A stretch of 64,000 bases of DNA from Palsa-601 sp963801185 (GCA_963801185.1 CAWDDW010000001.1:186001-250000), one strand, 5' to 3'; positions 27,505 to 36,798 are shown, counted from the first letter of the stretch. Notes: a model not told the origin generated them from the letters alone. Numbers and translations: made by a program.

Positions 27505-28254
27505 GTGCGCGTGCTCGTCGTCCTGCCGACCTACAACGAGGCGGAGAACATCCCAAACATGCTCGAGCGGGTCCGCGCGGCCCTGCCGGACGCCTCGGTC
27601 CTCGTGGTCGACGACAACAGCCCTGATCAGACGGCAGATCTCGCCGAGAAGTCAGGCGAGCGCCTCGGTCAGATCGAGGTCCTGCGCCGCCCCGGCAAGT
27701 CGGGGCTCGGCAGCGCCTATCGGGACGGCTTCCGCTGGGGGCTCGAACGCGGCTTCGACGTGCTCGTCGAGATGGACTCGGACTTCTCGCACGATCCCGA
27801 TGCGCTTCCGTCTCTTGTCGCGCCGTTGGCCCGCGGGGTGGACGTGGTGATCGGCTCCCGGTACGTACCGGGCGGGTCCATCCCTGACTGGAGCTTGTCG
27901 AGACGACTCATCTCGCGCGGGGGAAACCTCTTCGCCGACTTGATGCTCGGCCTGCACGTGAAGGACTCCACGGCCGGCTTCCGCGCTTATTCGGGCGCAA
28001 TCCTCGGCGAGATCGACCTCGGTTCGGTCCGGGCCGACAGCTACGGCTTCCAGGTGGAGATGACGTATCGCGCGCTCAACGCCGGCGCCGTGCTCGAGGA
28101 GGTACCGATCCGTTTCGTCGACCGGGCGCTCGGGACCTCGAAGATGTCCACCTACACAGTCGTCGAGGCGTTCGCACTCGTGTCCTGGTGGGGGTTGCTC
28201 CGCATCGGCCGGCGTCTGGTCGGAGTGACCAAGCGTGGCTCGCGAGCCGTCTGA
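27505..28254 (+). CDS. polyprenol-phosphate mannosyltransferase (GT2)
   Basis: GT2 family enzyme of 249 residues, making polyprenyl-phosphate-mannose from GDP-mannose. Motifs: VLPTYNEAENI, VVDDNSPDQTAD, the metal-binding EMDSDFSHDPD (DxD), and SRYVPGG. No C-terminal membrane helices, as in actinobacterial Ppm1-type catalytic subunits. The product is the donor used by GT-C mannosyltransferases such as the GT87-like protein at 3.3-4.7 kb. Overlaps the next gene by 20 bases. Leaderless promoter upstream. Confidence 0.93.
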   Translation: MRVLVVLPTYNEAENIPNMLERVRAALPDASVLVVDDNSPDQTADLAEKSGERLGQIEVLRRPGKSGLGSAYRDGFRWGLERGFDVLVEMDSDFSHDPDALPSLVAPLARGVDVVIGSRYVPGGSIPDWSLSRRLISRGGNLFADLMLGLHVKDSTAGFRAYSGAILGEIDLGSVRADSYGFQVEMTYRALNAGAVLEEVPIRFVDRALGTSKMSTYTVVEAFALVSWWGLLRIGRRLVGVTKRGSRAV

Positions 28255-29125
28255 GCTCGGCGACGACGGCCCGCCGGCTTCCGGCGCACCTTCGGTGCCG
28301 GTGGACGTCGGCAGCGGTACACCGGTGCTCTTCCTCCACGGCCAACCGGGGAGCGGGGCTCAGTGGTGGCCCCTCGCCGAGTCCCTTCGCGCCGATCATC
28401 GGGTCATCGCGCCTGACAGACCGGGCTGGGGCGCCCACCCCCGCCCGGCGACGACGCTCGAGGGCAACGCGAAGGCGCTGTCACGGATGTTGTGGGAGCG
28501 GGGCGTCGATGAGGAGTCGGGCGGTCCGATCGTCGTGGTGGGCCACTCGCTCGGTGGCGGGATCGCGCTCGAGTTCGCGATGGAGCGCCCGGACCTCGTC
28601 GGCGCGCTGGTACTCGTCGGCTCGGTCGGTGTCGCCGGAGCCCTGACGGGGATGGACCGCCTCCTCGCTCTACCGGTGTTGGGAGACGGGGTCCTTCGAG
28701 CCGGCGGCGCGGCGGTCCGACGCGCCGCCCGGACTGCGTCCAGGCTGTCGGAGCGGGGCGGCGCGGAAGGGCTCGTCGAACGGGCCAACCGGTTCCCGGC
28801 GGTGCGATCCCTCGTGGCCGAAGGCGGGCGGCAGCTGGACGGGCGCGACAGGCGCTCGTTCCTCGTGGAACAGCGAGCACTGATCGCCGAGACGCCGCAG
28901 ATCGAGCGCCGCCTCGCCACCCTTCGCCTGCCTTGCGTGGTGATCCACGGCTCGGTGGACCACATCGTGTCGCCCCAGGCCGCCCGTGACCTTGCCGCGG
29001 CGATTCCCGGCGCCGAGCTCATCATGGTCGGGAACGCCGGTCATCGCCTCCCCTTCGAGCAGCCGGGAGTCGTCGCGAAGACAGTCCGGCGTTATGCCCG
29101 CCTCATGAGACTGGAGGGCGGCTGA
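28235..29125 (+). CDS. alpha/beta hydrolase
   Basis: Alpha/beta-hydrolase of 296 residues. The oxyanion region is LFLHGQPGSG, the nucleophile elbow VVGHSLGGGIAL (Ser), the acid region VVIHGSVDHIVSP (Asp) and the catalytic His in GNAGHRLPFEQP. Substrate unknown. GTG 28235 overlaps the preceding gene, so the two are probably co-transcribed. Confidence 0.9.
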   Translation: MAREPSELGDDGPPASGAPSVPVDVGSGTPVLFLHGQPGSGAQWWPLAESLRADHRVIAPDRPGWGAHPRPATTLEGNAKALSRMLWERGVDEESGGPIVVVGHSLGGGIALEFAMERPDLVGALVLVGSVGVAGALTGMDRLLALPVLGDGVLRAGGAAVRRAARTASRLSERGGAEGLVERANRFPAVRSLVAEGGRQLDGRDRRSFLVEQRALIAETPQIERRLATLRLPCVVIHGSVDHIVSPQAARDLAAAIPGAELIMVGNAGHRLPFEQPGVVAKTVRRYARLMRLEGG

Positions 29126-29164
29126 CCTGCTGAGCGGCTGTCGGGCTGACGGTCTGCACAGGCG

Positions 29165-29178
29165 CCCGCCACGGCGGG
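29165..29178. terminator. weak hairpin between convergent genes
   Basis: CCCGC (29165-29169), loop CACG, GCGGG (29174-29178), followed by TTCC, between the hydrolase and menF stops. Short stem, so only a tentative terminator. Confidence 0.3.
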
Positions 29179-29197
29179 TTCCGGCTCCCGCTCGGCC

Positions 29198-30490
29198 TCA
29201 GGGCCTGACGGCGGCCGCCAGAACCGCCTGGAGCTTCAGCTGGGTCTCACGCAGCTCCATCCCGGGATCGGAGTCGGCCACGATCCCTACGCCGGCGAAG
29301 AGCCGCGCCGAGGTTCCCGTCACGACGGCGGAGCGAATCCCGAGGTGGAACTCGCCGTCGCCGTCGGCGCGCATCCACCCGACGGGCCCGGCGTAGCGAC
29401 CGCGGTCGAGATCCTCGCTCTTGGCGAGGTACTCGAGCGCTGTCTCGATGGGTGAACCCGAGACGGCGGGCGTCGGATGGATGAGAGCGACCGCCCCGAG
29501 GGCGGTCGGGAGCCGACCGGCGCCCTGCCGCGCGGCGAGGACTCCCCGGATACGGGTCCTCAGGTGGGAGACATTGCGCAGCTCCACGATCTCCGGGCTG
29601 TCGGGCAGGTCGAGGGAGGCCATTACCGGCGCCAGCGCGAGGGCGATCGAGTCGACGACGGCCCGGTGCTCCTCGCGCTCTTTCTCCGAGGAGAGAAGCT
29701 CCGCTTCGATGCGGCGGTCCACCTCGGGATCGCCGCTGCGCGCCGCCGTGCCGGCCAGCGGCTCGGACTCGATCAGATTGCCGGTGCGCCGGATCAAGAG
29801 CTCCGGAGAAGCACCTAGGAACCCGTCGATGCAGAAGGTCGTGCAGGACGGATGGAGGGAGCGGAGGCGTTCCAGCAGATCGCCTTGGCGAAACGCACGA
29901 TTTGCCTCGATCACGACCTCCCGGGCGAGCACGACCTTGTCGAGCCGGCCGCTCCGGACCTCCACGATCGCGTTGGCGACGCGGGCTAGGAAGTCGGCAT
30001 GCGACCTCGCTGACTCGAGCCGGAAGCCGTCCGGTGGCTGTGCTGTCGGCTCCGCGACGACATGGCGGGAACCGGCCGCCGCAGCCTCGAGGAGGCTGAA
30101 GAGGGCCTCGTGCCCGCCAGACGGTGCGACAGTCACCGCAGCGATGCCTTCCGGCACGCGGCTCACCGTGACCTCGGGGATCACCAGCTCGGCGGCTCTA
30201 TCGGGGAGAAACGGAAGCGCTCCCACGACCATCGGCAGCTCCCACCCGGCTGCTCGGCCCCCGGCCGCCCCGACCGCCCCGAGCCCGACAAGCCTTTCGG
30301 TCACCTCATCGAGAGCGGCCGGATCGGTCAGGCCGCTCGGGAGGCGGATCACCTCGGACCTGCCGAAGGCGAGCACGGAGCACTCGTCTCGTTCGATGAC
30401 GGCTCCCTTTGCAAAGGCGTGCGCCCTGAGGGCGGCGAAGGTCGAGTCGTCGAGCTCGCGCGCCTGAGCGCTCAGCCGGACGTTCGTCAC
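29198..30490 (-). CDS. menF: isochorismate synthase
   Basis: Converts chorismate to isochorismate, the entry step to menaquinone. Chorismate-binding fold of 430 residues with LDKVVLAREV, FLGASPELLIRR, the catalytic-region ESEPLAGTAARSG and the C-terminal GSPIETALEYL (usually GxP.ALxxI) and GVGIVADSDP. GTG 30490 overlaps the menG stop (30487-30489), so the genes are coupled. The longer frame upstream to 30817 is the wrong frame of menG. EntC/DhbC (siderophore) enzymes look alike, but the menG neighbour favours menaquinone. Confidence 0.93.
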   Translation of the reverse strand: MTNVRLSAQARELDDSTFAALRAHAFAKGAVIERDECSVLAFGRSEVIRLPSGLTDPAALDEVTERLVGLGAVGAAGGRAAGWELPMVVGALPFLPDRAAELVIPEVTVSRVPEGIAAVTVAPSGGHEALFSLLEAAAAGSRHVVAEPTAQPPDGFRLESARSHADFLARVANAIVEVRSGRLDKVVLAREVVIEANRAFRQGDLLERLRSLHPSCTTFCIDGFLGASPELLIRRTGNLIESEPLAGTAARSGDPEVDRRIEAELLSSEKEREEHRAVVDSIALALAPVMASLDLPDSPEIVELRNVSHLRTRIRGVLAARQGAGRLPTALGAVALIHPTPAVSGSPIETALEYLAKSEDLDRGRYAGPVGWMRADGDGEFHLGIRSAVVTGTSARLFAGVGIVADSDPGMELRETQLKLQAVLAAAVRP

Positions 30491-31205
30491 CGGCGCGTCC
30501 CGGTCAGCACTTGCACGATCCCGCCCGAGAGCGGGTGCCGCGTCGCCTCGCCGAAGCCGGCCTCGGTCAACATCGCCAGGAGCTCTTCGGGTGGGGGGAG
30601 ATACGCGACGGACTCGGGCAAGTAGCGATAGGCAGCCGGGTCCGACAACAGCTGACCGATACGCGGGACGACCTTGTTGAACCAGACCCGGTACCCGGCG
30701 AGGAGGAGCGGCTGGCGCGGCTCGCTTACCTCCAGCAGCGCGACGCGTCCCCCGGGCGCACCACCCGCGCCAGCTCCCACAGCACGCCTTGCAGGTCGGC
30801 GAAGTTCCGCAGTGCAAAGCCGCTCACCGCACCGTCCACCGATGACGAGCGGACGGGCAGGCAGGCGGCATCGCAGTGGACGAGCGGCGCTCCGCCCACC
30901 TTCGCATTGGCCAGCATCCCGGCGGACAAGTCGAGCCCCACCGGCTGGTGCGCCGAGCGGTCGAGGGCGCGGACGAAGTCACCTGTCCCGCAGGCGACGT
31001 CGAGCACGACCGAGCGCGCAGGGAGCCCGAGGAGGCCGACCGTGTGCCGCCTCCACATGACGTCGAGACCGAAGGTCATCACCTTGTTGAGCGCGTCGTA
31101 GCGGGGAGCGATCGCGTCGAACATCGCGCGGACCGCCTGGCGTTTCTCCTCGCCGACCGGGAGGCTGCTCGCTCCCGGTGCGGGCGCGCTCGATGCGGTC
31201 CTCAC
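30487..31205 (-). CDS. menG: demethylmenaquinone methyltransferase, frameshifted
   Basis: SAM-dependent methyltransferase (UbiE/MenG) for the last step of menaquinone synthesis. Motifs: FDAIAPRYDALNKVMTFGLD at the N-terminus and VLDVACGTGDFVRAL for SAM. After LARVVRPG the frame breaks in a run of five G (near 30750-30757); a sixth G gives the expected RPGGRVALLEVSEP and continues to the end. Corrected length 239 residues, normal for the family. GTG 31205 follows a leaderless -10 on this strand. First gene of a menG-menF pair. Confidence 0.9.
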
Positions 31206-31212
31206 CCGAGCG

Positions 31213-31218
31213 AGCCTA
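31213..31218 (-). promoter_or_regulatory. -10 element, leaderless-type, for menG
   Basis: On the minus strand TAGGCT, 7 bases, GTG 31205. It lies in the 30-base gap after hisC, so menGF need not depend on his transcription. Confidence 0.5.
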
Positions 31219-31235
31219 CCGATGTGGGCCCTGGC

Positions 31236-32273
31236 TCAGTGGCCGAGGACCTCGGCGAGCTCCTGAAGGAATCTCGTGTTCTCCTCGCTGGTCCCGATCG
31301 TCACACGCAGGCAGCCTTCGAGCTTGGGGAAGCCCGACACGTCCCTGACGAGCACCGACCGTTGGACCAACTCCTGCCAGACCGTCTGCGCGTCGCGGCG
31401 GCGCGGCCGGAACAGGACGAAGTTCGCGTCCGACGGCCAGACGTCCACGGGCAATAAGGACAAGCCGTTCTCCACGCGCCCGCGCTCTTCTCCCGTCCGG
31501 GCCACGCGTTCGCGCATAGCTTGGCCGTAGCGGAGGGCGGTGATCCCCGCCTGCTGCTTGAGCGCATCCAGGTGATAGGGGAGCACCACGCTCGAGCAGG
31601 CGTCGACGACGGCCGGGTCGGCGAGCACGTAGCCGAGCCTCAGCGCGGCGAGGGCCCAGGTCTTCGAGAACGTCCTCGTCACGGCGAGGTTGCCGGAGGA
31701 CTCGAGCAGCTCGGTCGCCGACCAGGGCGCGAATTGGGCGTAGGCCTCGTCGACTATCACGAGCCCGGGAGCGGCGCGCGCTATCGCTTCGACCGTCGCC
31801 CGCGATTCGGAGTTGCCGGTCGGGTTGTTCGGCGAGCAGAGGAAGACGACGTCCGGCTGGTGCTCCTCGAGCAGCCGGGCGGCATGGGCCGGATCGACAG
31901 AGAAGTGGTCGTCCCGCTCCCCGGCGATCACGCCGGTCCCTGTCAGGCGCGCGATGTGCGAGTGGAGCGCGTAGGTCGGCTCGAAGACGAGGGCTTTCCG
32001 GCCCGGGCCGCCGAACGCGAGCATCAGGCACTGGAGGACTTCGTTCGAACCGTTGGCGCAGAAGACCTGTTCGGGCTCGACCCCATGGTGCTTGGCGATC
32101 GCTGAGCGCAACTCGGTCGCCTCGCGATCGGGGTAGCGATTCGGGTCCAAGCTGAGCACGGCCTGCGCGAGCTCCTCCAAGAACTCCGTCGGCGGTGGCT
32201 CGGGGGACTCGTTCGTATTGAGGCGGACCTCCACCTCGACCTGGGGCGAGTGGTAGCCGGCCCTCAGCGCCAC
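31236..32273 (-). CDS. hisC: histidinol-phosphate aminotransferase
   Basis: PLP-dependent class I aminotransferase of 345 residues: imidazole-acetol phosphate to histidinol phosphate. Motifs: RLNTNESP near the start, FCANGSNEVLQ, LCSPNNPTGN, VDEAYAQF, and TFSKTWALAALRLGY with the PLP lysine. GTG 32273. hisD lies 31 bases upstream on the same strand, so hisD-hisC form an operon. The remaining his genes are 4-5 kb away on the other strand. Confidence 0.96.
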   Translation of the reverse strand: MALRAGYHSPQVEVEVRLNTNESPEPPPTEFLEELAQAVLSLDPNRYPDREATELRSAIAKHHGVEPEQVFCANGSNEVLQCLMLAFGGPGRKALVFEPTYALHSHIARLTGTGVIAGERDDHFSVDPAHAARLLEEHQPDVVFLCSPNNPTGNSESRATVEAIARAAPGLVIVDEAYAQFAPWSATELLESSGNLAVTRTFSKTWALAALRLGYVLADPAVVDACSSVVLPYHLDALKQQAGITALRYGQAMRERVARTGEERGRVENGLSLLPVDVWPSDANFVLFRPRRRDAQTVWQELVQRSVLVRDVSGFPKLEGCLRVTIGTSEENTRFLQELAEVLGH

Positions 32274-32304
32274 GTCCCGGCGGGGCGCGGGTGCAGGCCG
32301 GCGG

Positions 32305-33604
32305 TCAGTCGCCGGCAGCGTCGATCTCCTGACGGACCCGCACGGACTGGGCGTGCGCGAACAGGCCCTCGGCCGAGGCGATGGCGGAGATGTGCGGGGC
32401 GGCGTCGAGGAGCGCCTCGCGGCTCGCCTCGATCACGTGGACGCGGCGGACGAAATCCTCGACGCCGAGCACGCTCGCGAACCGCGCCGAACGGAAGGTC
32501 GGCAGCACGTGGCTCGGACCCGCCAGATAGTCCCCGAGGGACGCGGGCGACCAGGCACCGAGGAAGACGGCGCCCGCGTGACGGACGAGAGGCACCAGCT
32601 CGTCGGGATTGGCGCAGCAGAAGCTCGAGGTGTTCCGGCGCGATCTCGTTCGCGACGGCCATCGCCTGCGCCGGGCCATCGACGAGGACGGCGTAGCCGC
32701 CGGCCGCGAGCGTCGACTCGATCTCGGCGCGCCGCGGCGCGGAGGCGACGAACTCGCCGATCATGCCGTTGATCTCCTTGAGGGCGGTCTCCGACCACGT
32801 GACGAGCCACGAGAGACCGTCCGGCCCGTGCTCGGCTTGCACGACCACATCGATCGCGGCGCACGCCGGAGGGACCGTCCCGTCTGCTATGACCACGACC
32901 TCCGAGGGGCCGGCGAAGGCGGCGGGTACACCCACCACGCCTCGCACCTCCTGCTTGGCGAGCGACACCCATCGGCTCCCGGCACCGACGATGACGTCGA
33001 CCTTCGGAACGGTCTTCGTCCCGTACGCCATCGCCGCGATCGCCTGAGGGCCCCCGACGCGATAGACCTCGTCGACTCCGGCGAGTGCCGCTGCTGCCAG
33101 CAACTCGTCGGGAAGGTTCCCATCGGGCCCTGGTGGGACGCAGAGAGCGACCGCCCCGACGCCAGCCACCTTCGGCGGGATGGCGGTCATGAGCACGCTC
33201 AAGGGGTACTTCGCCCGGCCGCCGGGAACGTAGACGCCGGCCCGGTCAACGGGGATCTCGAGTGAGTCGATGCGGATGCCCCGCCGTTCGTAGCGGTCGT
33301 GGGGCTGAGGGCGGCGCTGGTAGAAGGCTTCGATGTTGTCCCGGGCAACGGTGAGGGCCTCACGCAGATCGGGCGCGATCCGCCCGAGGGCCTCCTGTGT
33401 CAGTTCGAGGGGCACGGACAGGTCGTCGAGGTCGACCCCGTCGAAACGCCGCGTGTACTCCCGTACCGCCGTGTCCCCATGCGCTCTCACGTCGGCGACG
33501 ATCGCCCTTACCTCGGCCACCGGCCCTTCACCCGCGAGATCCGGCCGGGGCAGCAGGCTGCGTAGGTCCGCGGTTGCTTGCCGGAGATCGAGGACGTGCA
33601 GCAC
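32305..33604 (-). CDS. hisD: histidinol dehydrogenase, frameshifted
   Basis: Oxidises histidinol to histidine with two NAD+. Motifs: IPVDRAGVYVPGGRAKYPLSV, VYRVGGPQAIAA, VVQAEHGPDGLSWLVT and EIAPEHLEL. After HLELL the frame breaks near 32615-32625: dropping one C gives CANPDELVPLVRHAGAVFLG and the normal C-terminus (SHVLPTFRSARF, VLGVEDFVRR). Corrected length 432 residues, typical. GTG 33604 lies 6 bases after a TACGCT -10, which settles the start; the frame is open to 33682 but that part precedes the promoter. Confidence 0.92.
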
Positions 33605-33610
33605 GGCCGC

Positions 33611-33616
33611 AGCGTA
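33611..33616 (-). promoter_or_regulatory. -10 element, leaderless-type, for hisD
   Basis: On the minus strand TACGCT, 6 bases, GTG 33604. Confidence 0.5.
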
Positions 33617-33692
33617 CCCGTCACGGATCACTTGCTCGCAATCGGCGGTTCGCCCGTGCCGCATGGCCCGGAATTGCAGCAATGATGGCCGT

Positions 33693-33884
33693 ATGGCACC
33701 GGATCTCCCAGAGCTGTCCTCAATCTCGTCGACCCTCGATCAGCTCGCGCGCCGGGTAACGGCGATGGCCGAGGCAGCGCGGAGGACCAAGGAAGAGGAC
33801 GTCGCCAACGAGCTGTTCGCCGTCGAGCGAGCGCTCACGGGAGCCCATAGACGGGTCGAGAGGATGATCGAACGCGGTCGCTGA
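33693..33884 (+). CDS. small protein of unknown function, 63 residues
   Basis: Short ORF opening with MAPDLPELSSISSTLDQLARR. It is mostly amphipathic helix with alternating charged residues (MAEAARRTKEEDVANELFAVERALTG split over two helices), suggesting a coiled-coil or helical hairpin. An AATGAT hexamer lies 6 bases before ATG 33693, the same geometry as leaderless genes here. It is divergent from hisD and followed 11 bases later by a strong hairpin. No family recognised. Confidence 0.55.
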   Translation: MAPDLPELSSISSTLDQLARRVTAMAEAARRTKEEDVANELFAVERALTGAHRRVERMIERGR

Positions 33885-33895
33885 GCCCGGACGCG

Positions 33896-33923
33896 CCGAC
33901 GGCGCCCCTAAGGGCGCCGTCGG
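33896..33923. terminator. strong bidirectional hairpin between small ORF and nth
   Basis: Perfect 12-bp stem: CCGACGGCGCCC (33896-33907), loop CTAA, GGGCGCCGTCGG (33912-33923). Lies between convergent genes. No T-tract. Confidence 0.65.
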
Positions 33924-34020
33924 GGAGCGGGCCGGGCGGCGGATCCCGAACTCCGCTCAATTGGAACCAGGTGGCGGGAACCGGTTCCGGTATAGACAAT
34001 AGCGCGAAGTGGCGCGCGTG

Positions 34021-34716
34021 TCATCCCGGCGAGGCCCTCTTCTTCCTCGGCGCTACGGTGCCGATGCCTGCCGAGGGACACAGGCCGGCGACGGCGCACT
34101 CGTCGCACTTAGGCCTGCGAGCAGCGCAGATGTTCCGGCCGTGAAGGATGAGCCGCAAGCTCATCGCGCCCCACTCCTCGGGCGGGAGCATTGAGCAGAG
34201 CTCGGTCTCGATCTTGACGGGATCGGATGCTGACGTGAGCCGGAGACGCTGCGAAAGGCGGGTGACGTGAGTGTCGACCGGGAGCCCCGGCAGCCCGAGG
34301 GCCACCGATCGGACCACGTTGGCAGTCTTCCGTCCGACACCTGGAAGAGCCGTCAGGTCCTCCATCGAAGTCGGGAAGCCGGCCGGATGCCGCTCGGCGA
34401 GGGCGGCCGCCGCCCCGAGGAGGTGGGAAGCCTTCGATCGGAAGAAACCAGTCGACTTGATCAACTCCTCCAGCTCACCCCGATCGGCCGAGGCAAGTGC
34501 GATCGCGTCCGGGAAGCGTTCGAACAGCTGAGGCGTGACCATGTTGACCCTCTCGTCGGTGCACTGAGCCGAGAGGATCGTCGCGACGAGCAGCTGGAAC
34601 GGCCCGTCGTGGGTGAGCGCACACAGCTCGCGGGCGCTCCCGGGATACTGCTCCCGCAGGGTTGTCGAGATCTCGAGGGCGCGAGCGGTACGGGAGGCAC
34701 GGGACTCTCGGGGCAC
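34021..34716 (-). CDS. nth: endonuclease III
   Basis: Bifunctional DNA glycosylase/AP lyase for oxidised pyrimidines. The helix-hairpin-helix is LPGVGRKTANVV with the catalytic Lys, followed by VDTHVTRLSQRL with the catalytic Asp. The C-terminal iron-sulfur ligands C-x6-C-x2-C-x5-C are intact. 231 residues. GTG 34716 lies 7 bases after TACGCT on this strand. The open frame continues upstream to 35631 but that is antisense to mshD. Divergent from mshD. Confidence 0.95.
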   Translation of the reverse strand: MPRESRASRTARALEISTTLREQYPGSARELCALTHDGPFQLLVATILSAQCTDERVNMVTPQLFERFPDAIALASADRGELEELIKSTGFFRSKASHLLGAAAALAERHPAGFPTSMEDLTALPGVGRKTANVVRSVALGLPGLPVDTHVTRLSQRLRLTSASDPVKIETELCSMLPPEEWGAMSLRLILHGRNICAARRPKCDECAVAGLCPSAGIGTVAPRKKRASPG

Positions 34717-34723
34717 GCCGGCG

Positions 34724-34745
34724 AGCGTACCGATCCCGGTACCGT
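34724..34745. promoter_or_regulatory. divergent leaderless promoters, nth / mshD
   Basis: Minus strand: TACGCT (34729-34724), 7 bases, GTG 34716. Plus strand: TACCGT (34740-34745), 7 bases, GTG 34753. The two -10 hexamers are 10 bases apart, so the two polymerases would compete. Confidence 0.5.
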
Positions 34746-34752
34746 TGGGCTC

Positions 34753-35700
34753 GTGCACGAAGTCGAGGTGAAGCGCCGCATGGGCGAAGCGGACATCGCA
34801 GCCCTGTCGAAGCTGATCGAGGCGGCCTCCCACGCTGATGGCCATCGTGCCCTCGGGGAGCACAAGTGGCTCGACCTCGTGCAGGGAGGGCGTGAGGGCT
34901 TTGCCGGGTTCGTCGCCACCGAGGCTGCGGGCCGGCACCGGGTGATCGGCTACGCGCAGGTGAGCCGCGGCGCTGGAAGCTGGGCAGTCGAGTACGTCGT
35001 CCACCCCAACTGGAGGGCCGAGCCCCGGCTGAGAAGCGATCTCGTGACAGCAGCCTTGCGCGAGATCGCCGAGCAGGGCGGAGGGCACGTCCACGTCTGG
35101 GTGCCGAAGCCCAGCGCGGACGACGACGCCGTCGCAGTAGCCGTCGGGCTGCAGCGTGGCCGCGACCTGCACCAGATGCGCCGATCGTTGCCGGTCGAGG
35201 GCATGCGCTCGACCGTCACGACCCGCCCATTTAGGCCCGGCAAGGACGAGGAGGCCTGGCTGGAGGTGAACAACCGGGCCTTCCGCGGGCATCCCGAGCA
35301 GGGATCTTGGACCCGCCAGGAGCTGGAGGACAGGGAGACCCAACCCTGGTTCGACCCGGAAGGCTTCCTCCTGCACGAGATCGACGGGCGGCTCGCCGCC
35401 TTTTGCTGGACGAAGGTGCAAGACGACGACCATGACAGCGGCGAGGTGGGCGAGATCTACGTCATCGCCGTGAGTCCCGACTACCAGCGCCGAGGACTCG
35501 GCAGAGAGCTCGTGCTCGCCGGGCTCGAGCACCTGCAGGGCGTCGGGCTCGCCAAGGCGATGCTCTACGTCGACCGGGACAACGAGGAAGCTCGCGGCCT
35601 TTACAGGTTGCTCGGCTTTAACGACGACCACGTCGACCGCGCCTACACGGGCGACGTCGCACCGGCGGGCCCCGCCGCGGGCGCCTCCTCGGGCACATGA
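34753..35700 (+). CDS. mshD: mycothiol synthase (acetyltransferase)
   Basis: Acetylates Cys-GlcN-Ins to mycothiol, the main low-molecular-weight thiol of Actinobacteria. Two GNAT domains: a degenerate N-terminal one (residues ~1-140, SRGAGSWAVEYVVHPNWR) and an active C-terminal one (EIYVIAVSPDYQRRGLGREL with the acetyl-CoA pyrophosphate loop; LYVDRDNEEARGLYRLLGF). 315 residues, as usual. GTG 34753 follows a leaderless -10; a longer open frame upstream is not supported. Overlaps rlmN as ATGA. Its presence is strong evidence for an actinobacterial host. Confidence 0.94.
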   Translation: MHEVEVKRRMGEADIAALSKLIEAASHADGHRALGEHKWLDLVQGGREGFAGFVATEAAGRHRVIGYAQVSRGAGSWAVEYVVHPNWRAEPRLRSDLVTAALREIAEQGGGHVHVWVPKPSADDDAVAVAVGLQRGRDLHQMRRSLPVEGMRSTVTTRPFRPGKDEEAWLEVNNRAFRGHPEQGSWTRQELEDRETQPWFDPEGFLLHEIDGRLAAFCWTKVQDDDHDSGEVGEIYVIAVSPDYQRRGLGRELVLAGLEHLQGVGLAKAMLYVDRDNEEARGLYRLLGFNDDHVDRAYTGDVAPAGPAAGASSGT

Positions 35701-36788
35701 GCCGCTTCGACCTGAGCCGCGAAGAGCTGGCGGAGGTGCTTGCGGGCGAGCCCGCGTACCGCACGGACCAGGTGTGGGAAGGGCTTCACCGCGAACACGG
35801 CGAGCCCGGCGAGCTGACCAACCTGCCGAAGGGCCTCCGTGCGCGGCTTGCAGCGGACGAGAGGTTGGCGCCGGCTTGGGCCGTCGTCTCGGAGTCGACG
35901 AGCGACCGGGGCGCCACGCGCAAGTGGCTGCTCGAGGCGGCAGACGGCTCGCGCGTCGAGACGGTGCTGATGCGCTACCGGGAACGCTCGACGGTGTGTG
36001 TCTCGAGCCAGGCAGGCTGCGCCATGGGCTGCTCGTTCTGCGCGACCGGTCAGCTCGGCTTTGGGCGCCAGCTGTCGAGCGGGGAGATCGTCGAGCAGGT
36101 CGTGCGGGCGAGCCGCCAGGCCGAAGAAGCCGGCTGGGGCCGCCTCGGGAACGTCGTGCTCATGGGCATGGGGGAACCCCTCGCCAACTACGAGCAGGTG
36201 TTCGCGGCCCTGCGACGGTGCAACGAGGCCGTCGGGATCGGGGCTCGGTCGATGACCGTCTCGACTGTTGGGGTCGTCCCCGGCATTGTGAGGATGGCCG
36301 CCGAGCCCCTGCAGGTGAACCTTGCTGTCTCGCTCCACGCTGCGAACGATGCCTTGCGCAATCGTCTCGTCCCGCTGAACAAGCGCTACCCGCTCGGTGT
36401 CCTCATGGGGGCTTGCGAGGCGTACCTCGAGGCCACGAAGAGGCGGATCTCGTTCGAGTGGGCCTGTATCGGCGGGGTGAACGACCAGCACGCCGATGCC
36501 CGGGAGCTGGCGTCGCTGGCCCGTCCGCTCTGGGCACACGTCAACCTCATCCCTCTCAACCCGACTCCCGGGTACTCGGTCGCGGGCAGCTCTGGGGAGA
36601 GGGTCGCGGCGTTCAGGGACGAGTTGCGCGAGCTCGGCGTCAACGTCACCATCCGCAACACGCGTGGCCGCGAAGTCGACGCCGCATGCGGTCAGCTGGC
36701 GGCCGGGCTCGTCCCCGGCGGGCTCAGGCGGCGGAGGGTCAATGCGGTCTCGAGGCGTGAGGTGGCGGTCGGGGCGCGCCTCGCGTAG
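35697..36788 (+). CDS. rlmN: 23S rRNA A2503-C2 methyltransferase
   Basis: Radical-SAM enzyme of 363 residues methylating A2503 of 23S rRNA and A37 of some tRNAs. The cluster motif CAMGCSFCATG (CxxxCxxC) is present, as are the N-terminal helical domain, GMGEPLANYEQV, SLHAANDALRNRLVP and a conserved late Cys in DAACGQL needed for methyl transfer. Its target lies ~100 nt upstream of the second 23S intron site in this window. The stop codon TAG also forms the first half of the next gene's -10. Confidence 0.96.
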   Translation: MSRFDLSREELAEVLAGEPAYRTDQVWEGLHREHGEPGELTNLPKGLRARLAADERLAPAWAVVSESTSDRGATRKWLLEAADGSRVETVLMRYRERSTVCVSSQAGCAMGCSFCATGQLGFGRQLSSGEIVEQVVRASRQAEEAGWGRLGNVVLMGMGEPLANYEQVFAALRRCNEAVGIGARSMTVSTVGVVPGIVRMAAEPLQVNLAVSLHAANDALRNRLVPLNKRYPLGVLMGACEAYLEATKRRISFEWACIGGVNDQHADARELASLARPLWAHVNLIPLNPTPGYSVAGSSGERVAAFRDELRELGVNVTIRNTRGREVDAACGQLAAGLVPGGLRRRRVNAVSRREVAVGARLA

Positions 36789-36791
36789 CGT
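36786..36791 (+). promoter_or_regulatory. -10 element built on the rlmN stop codon
   Basis: TAGCGT: TAG (36786-36788) is the rlmN stop. Seven bases later ATG 36799 starts the MaoC gene. Confidence 0.5.
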
Positions 36792-36798
36792 CGCTGCC

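Noticed and set aside
34267..34752. 160-codon N-terminal extension of mshD
   Set aside because: It is antisense to nth, lacks acetyltransferase features, and precedes the leaderless promoter at 34740-34745.
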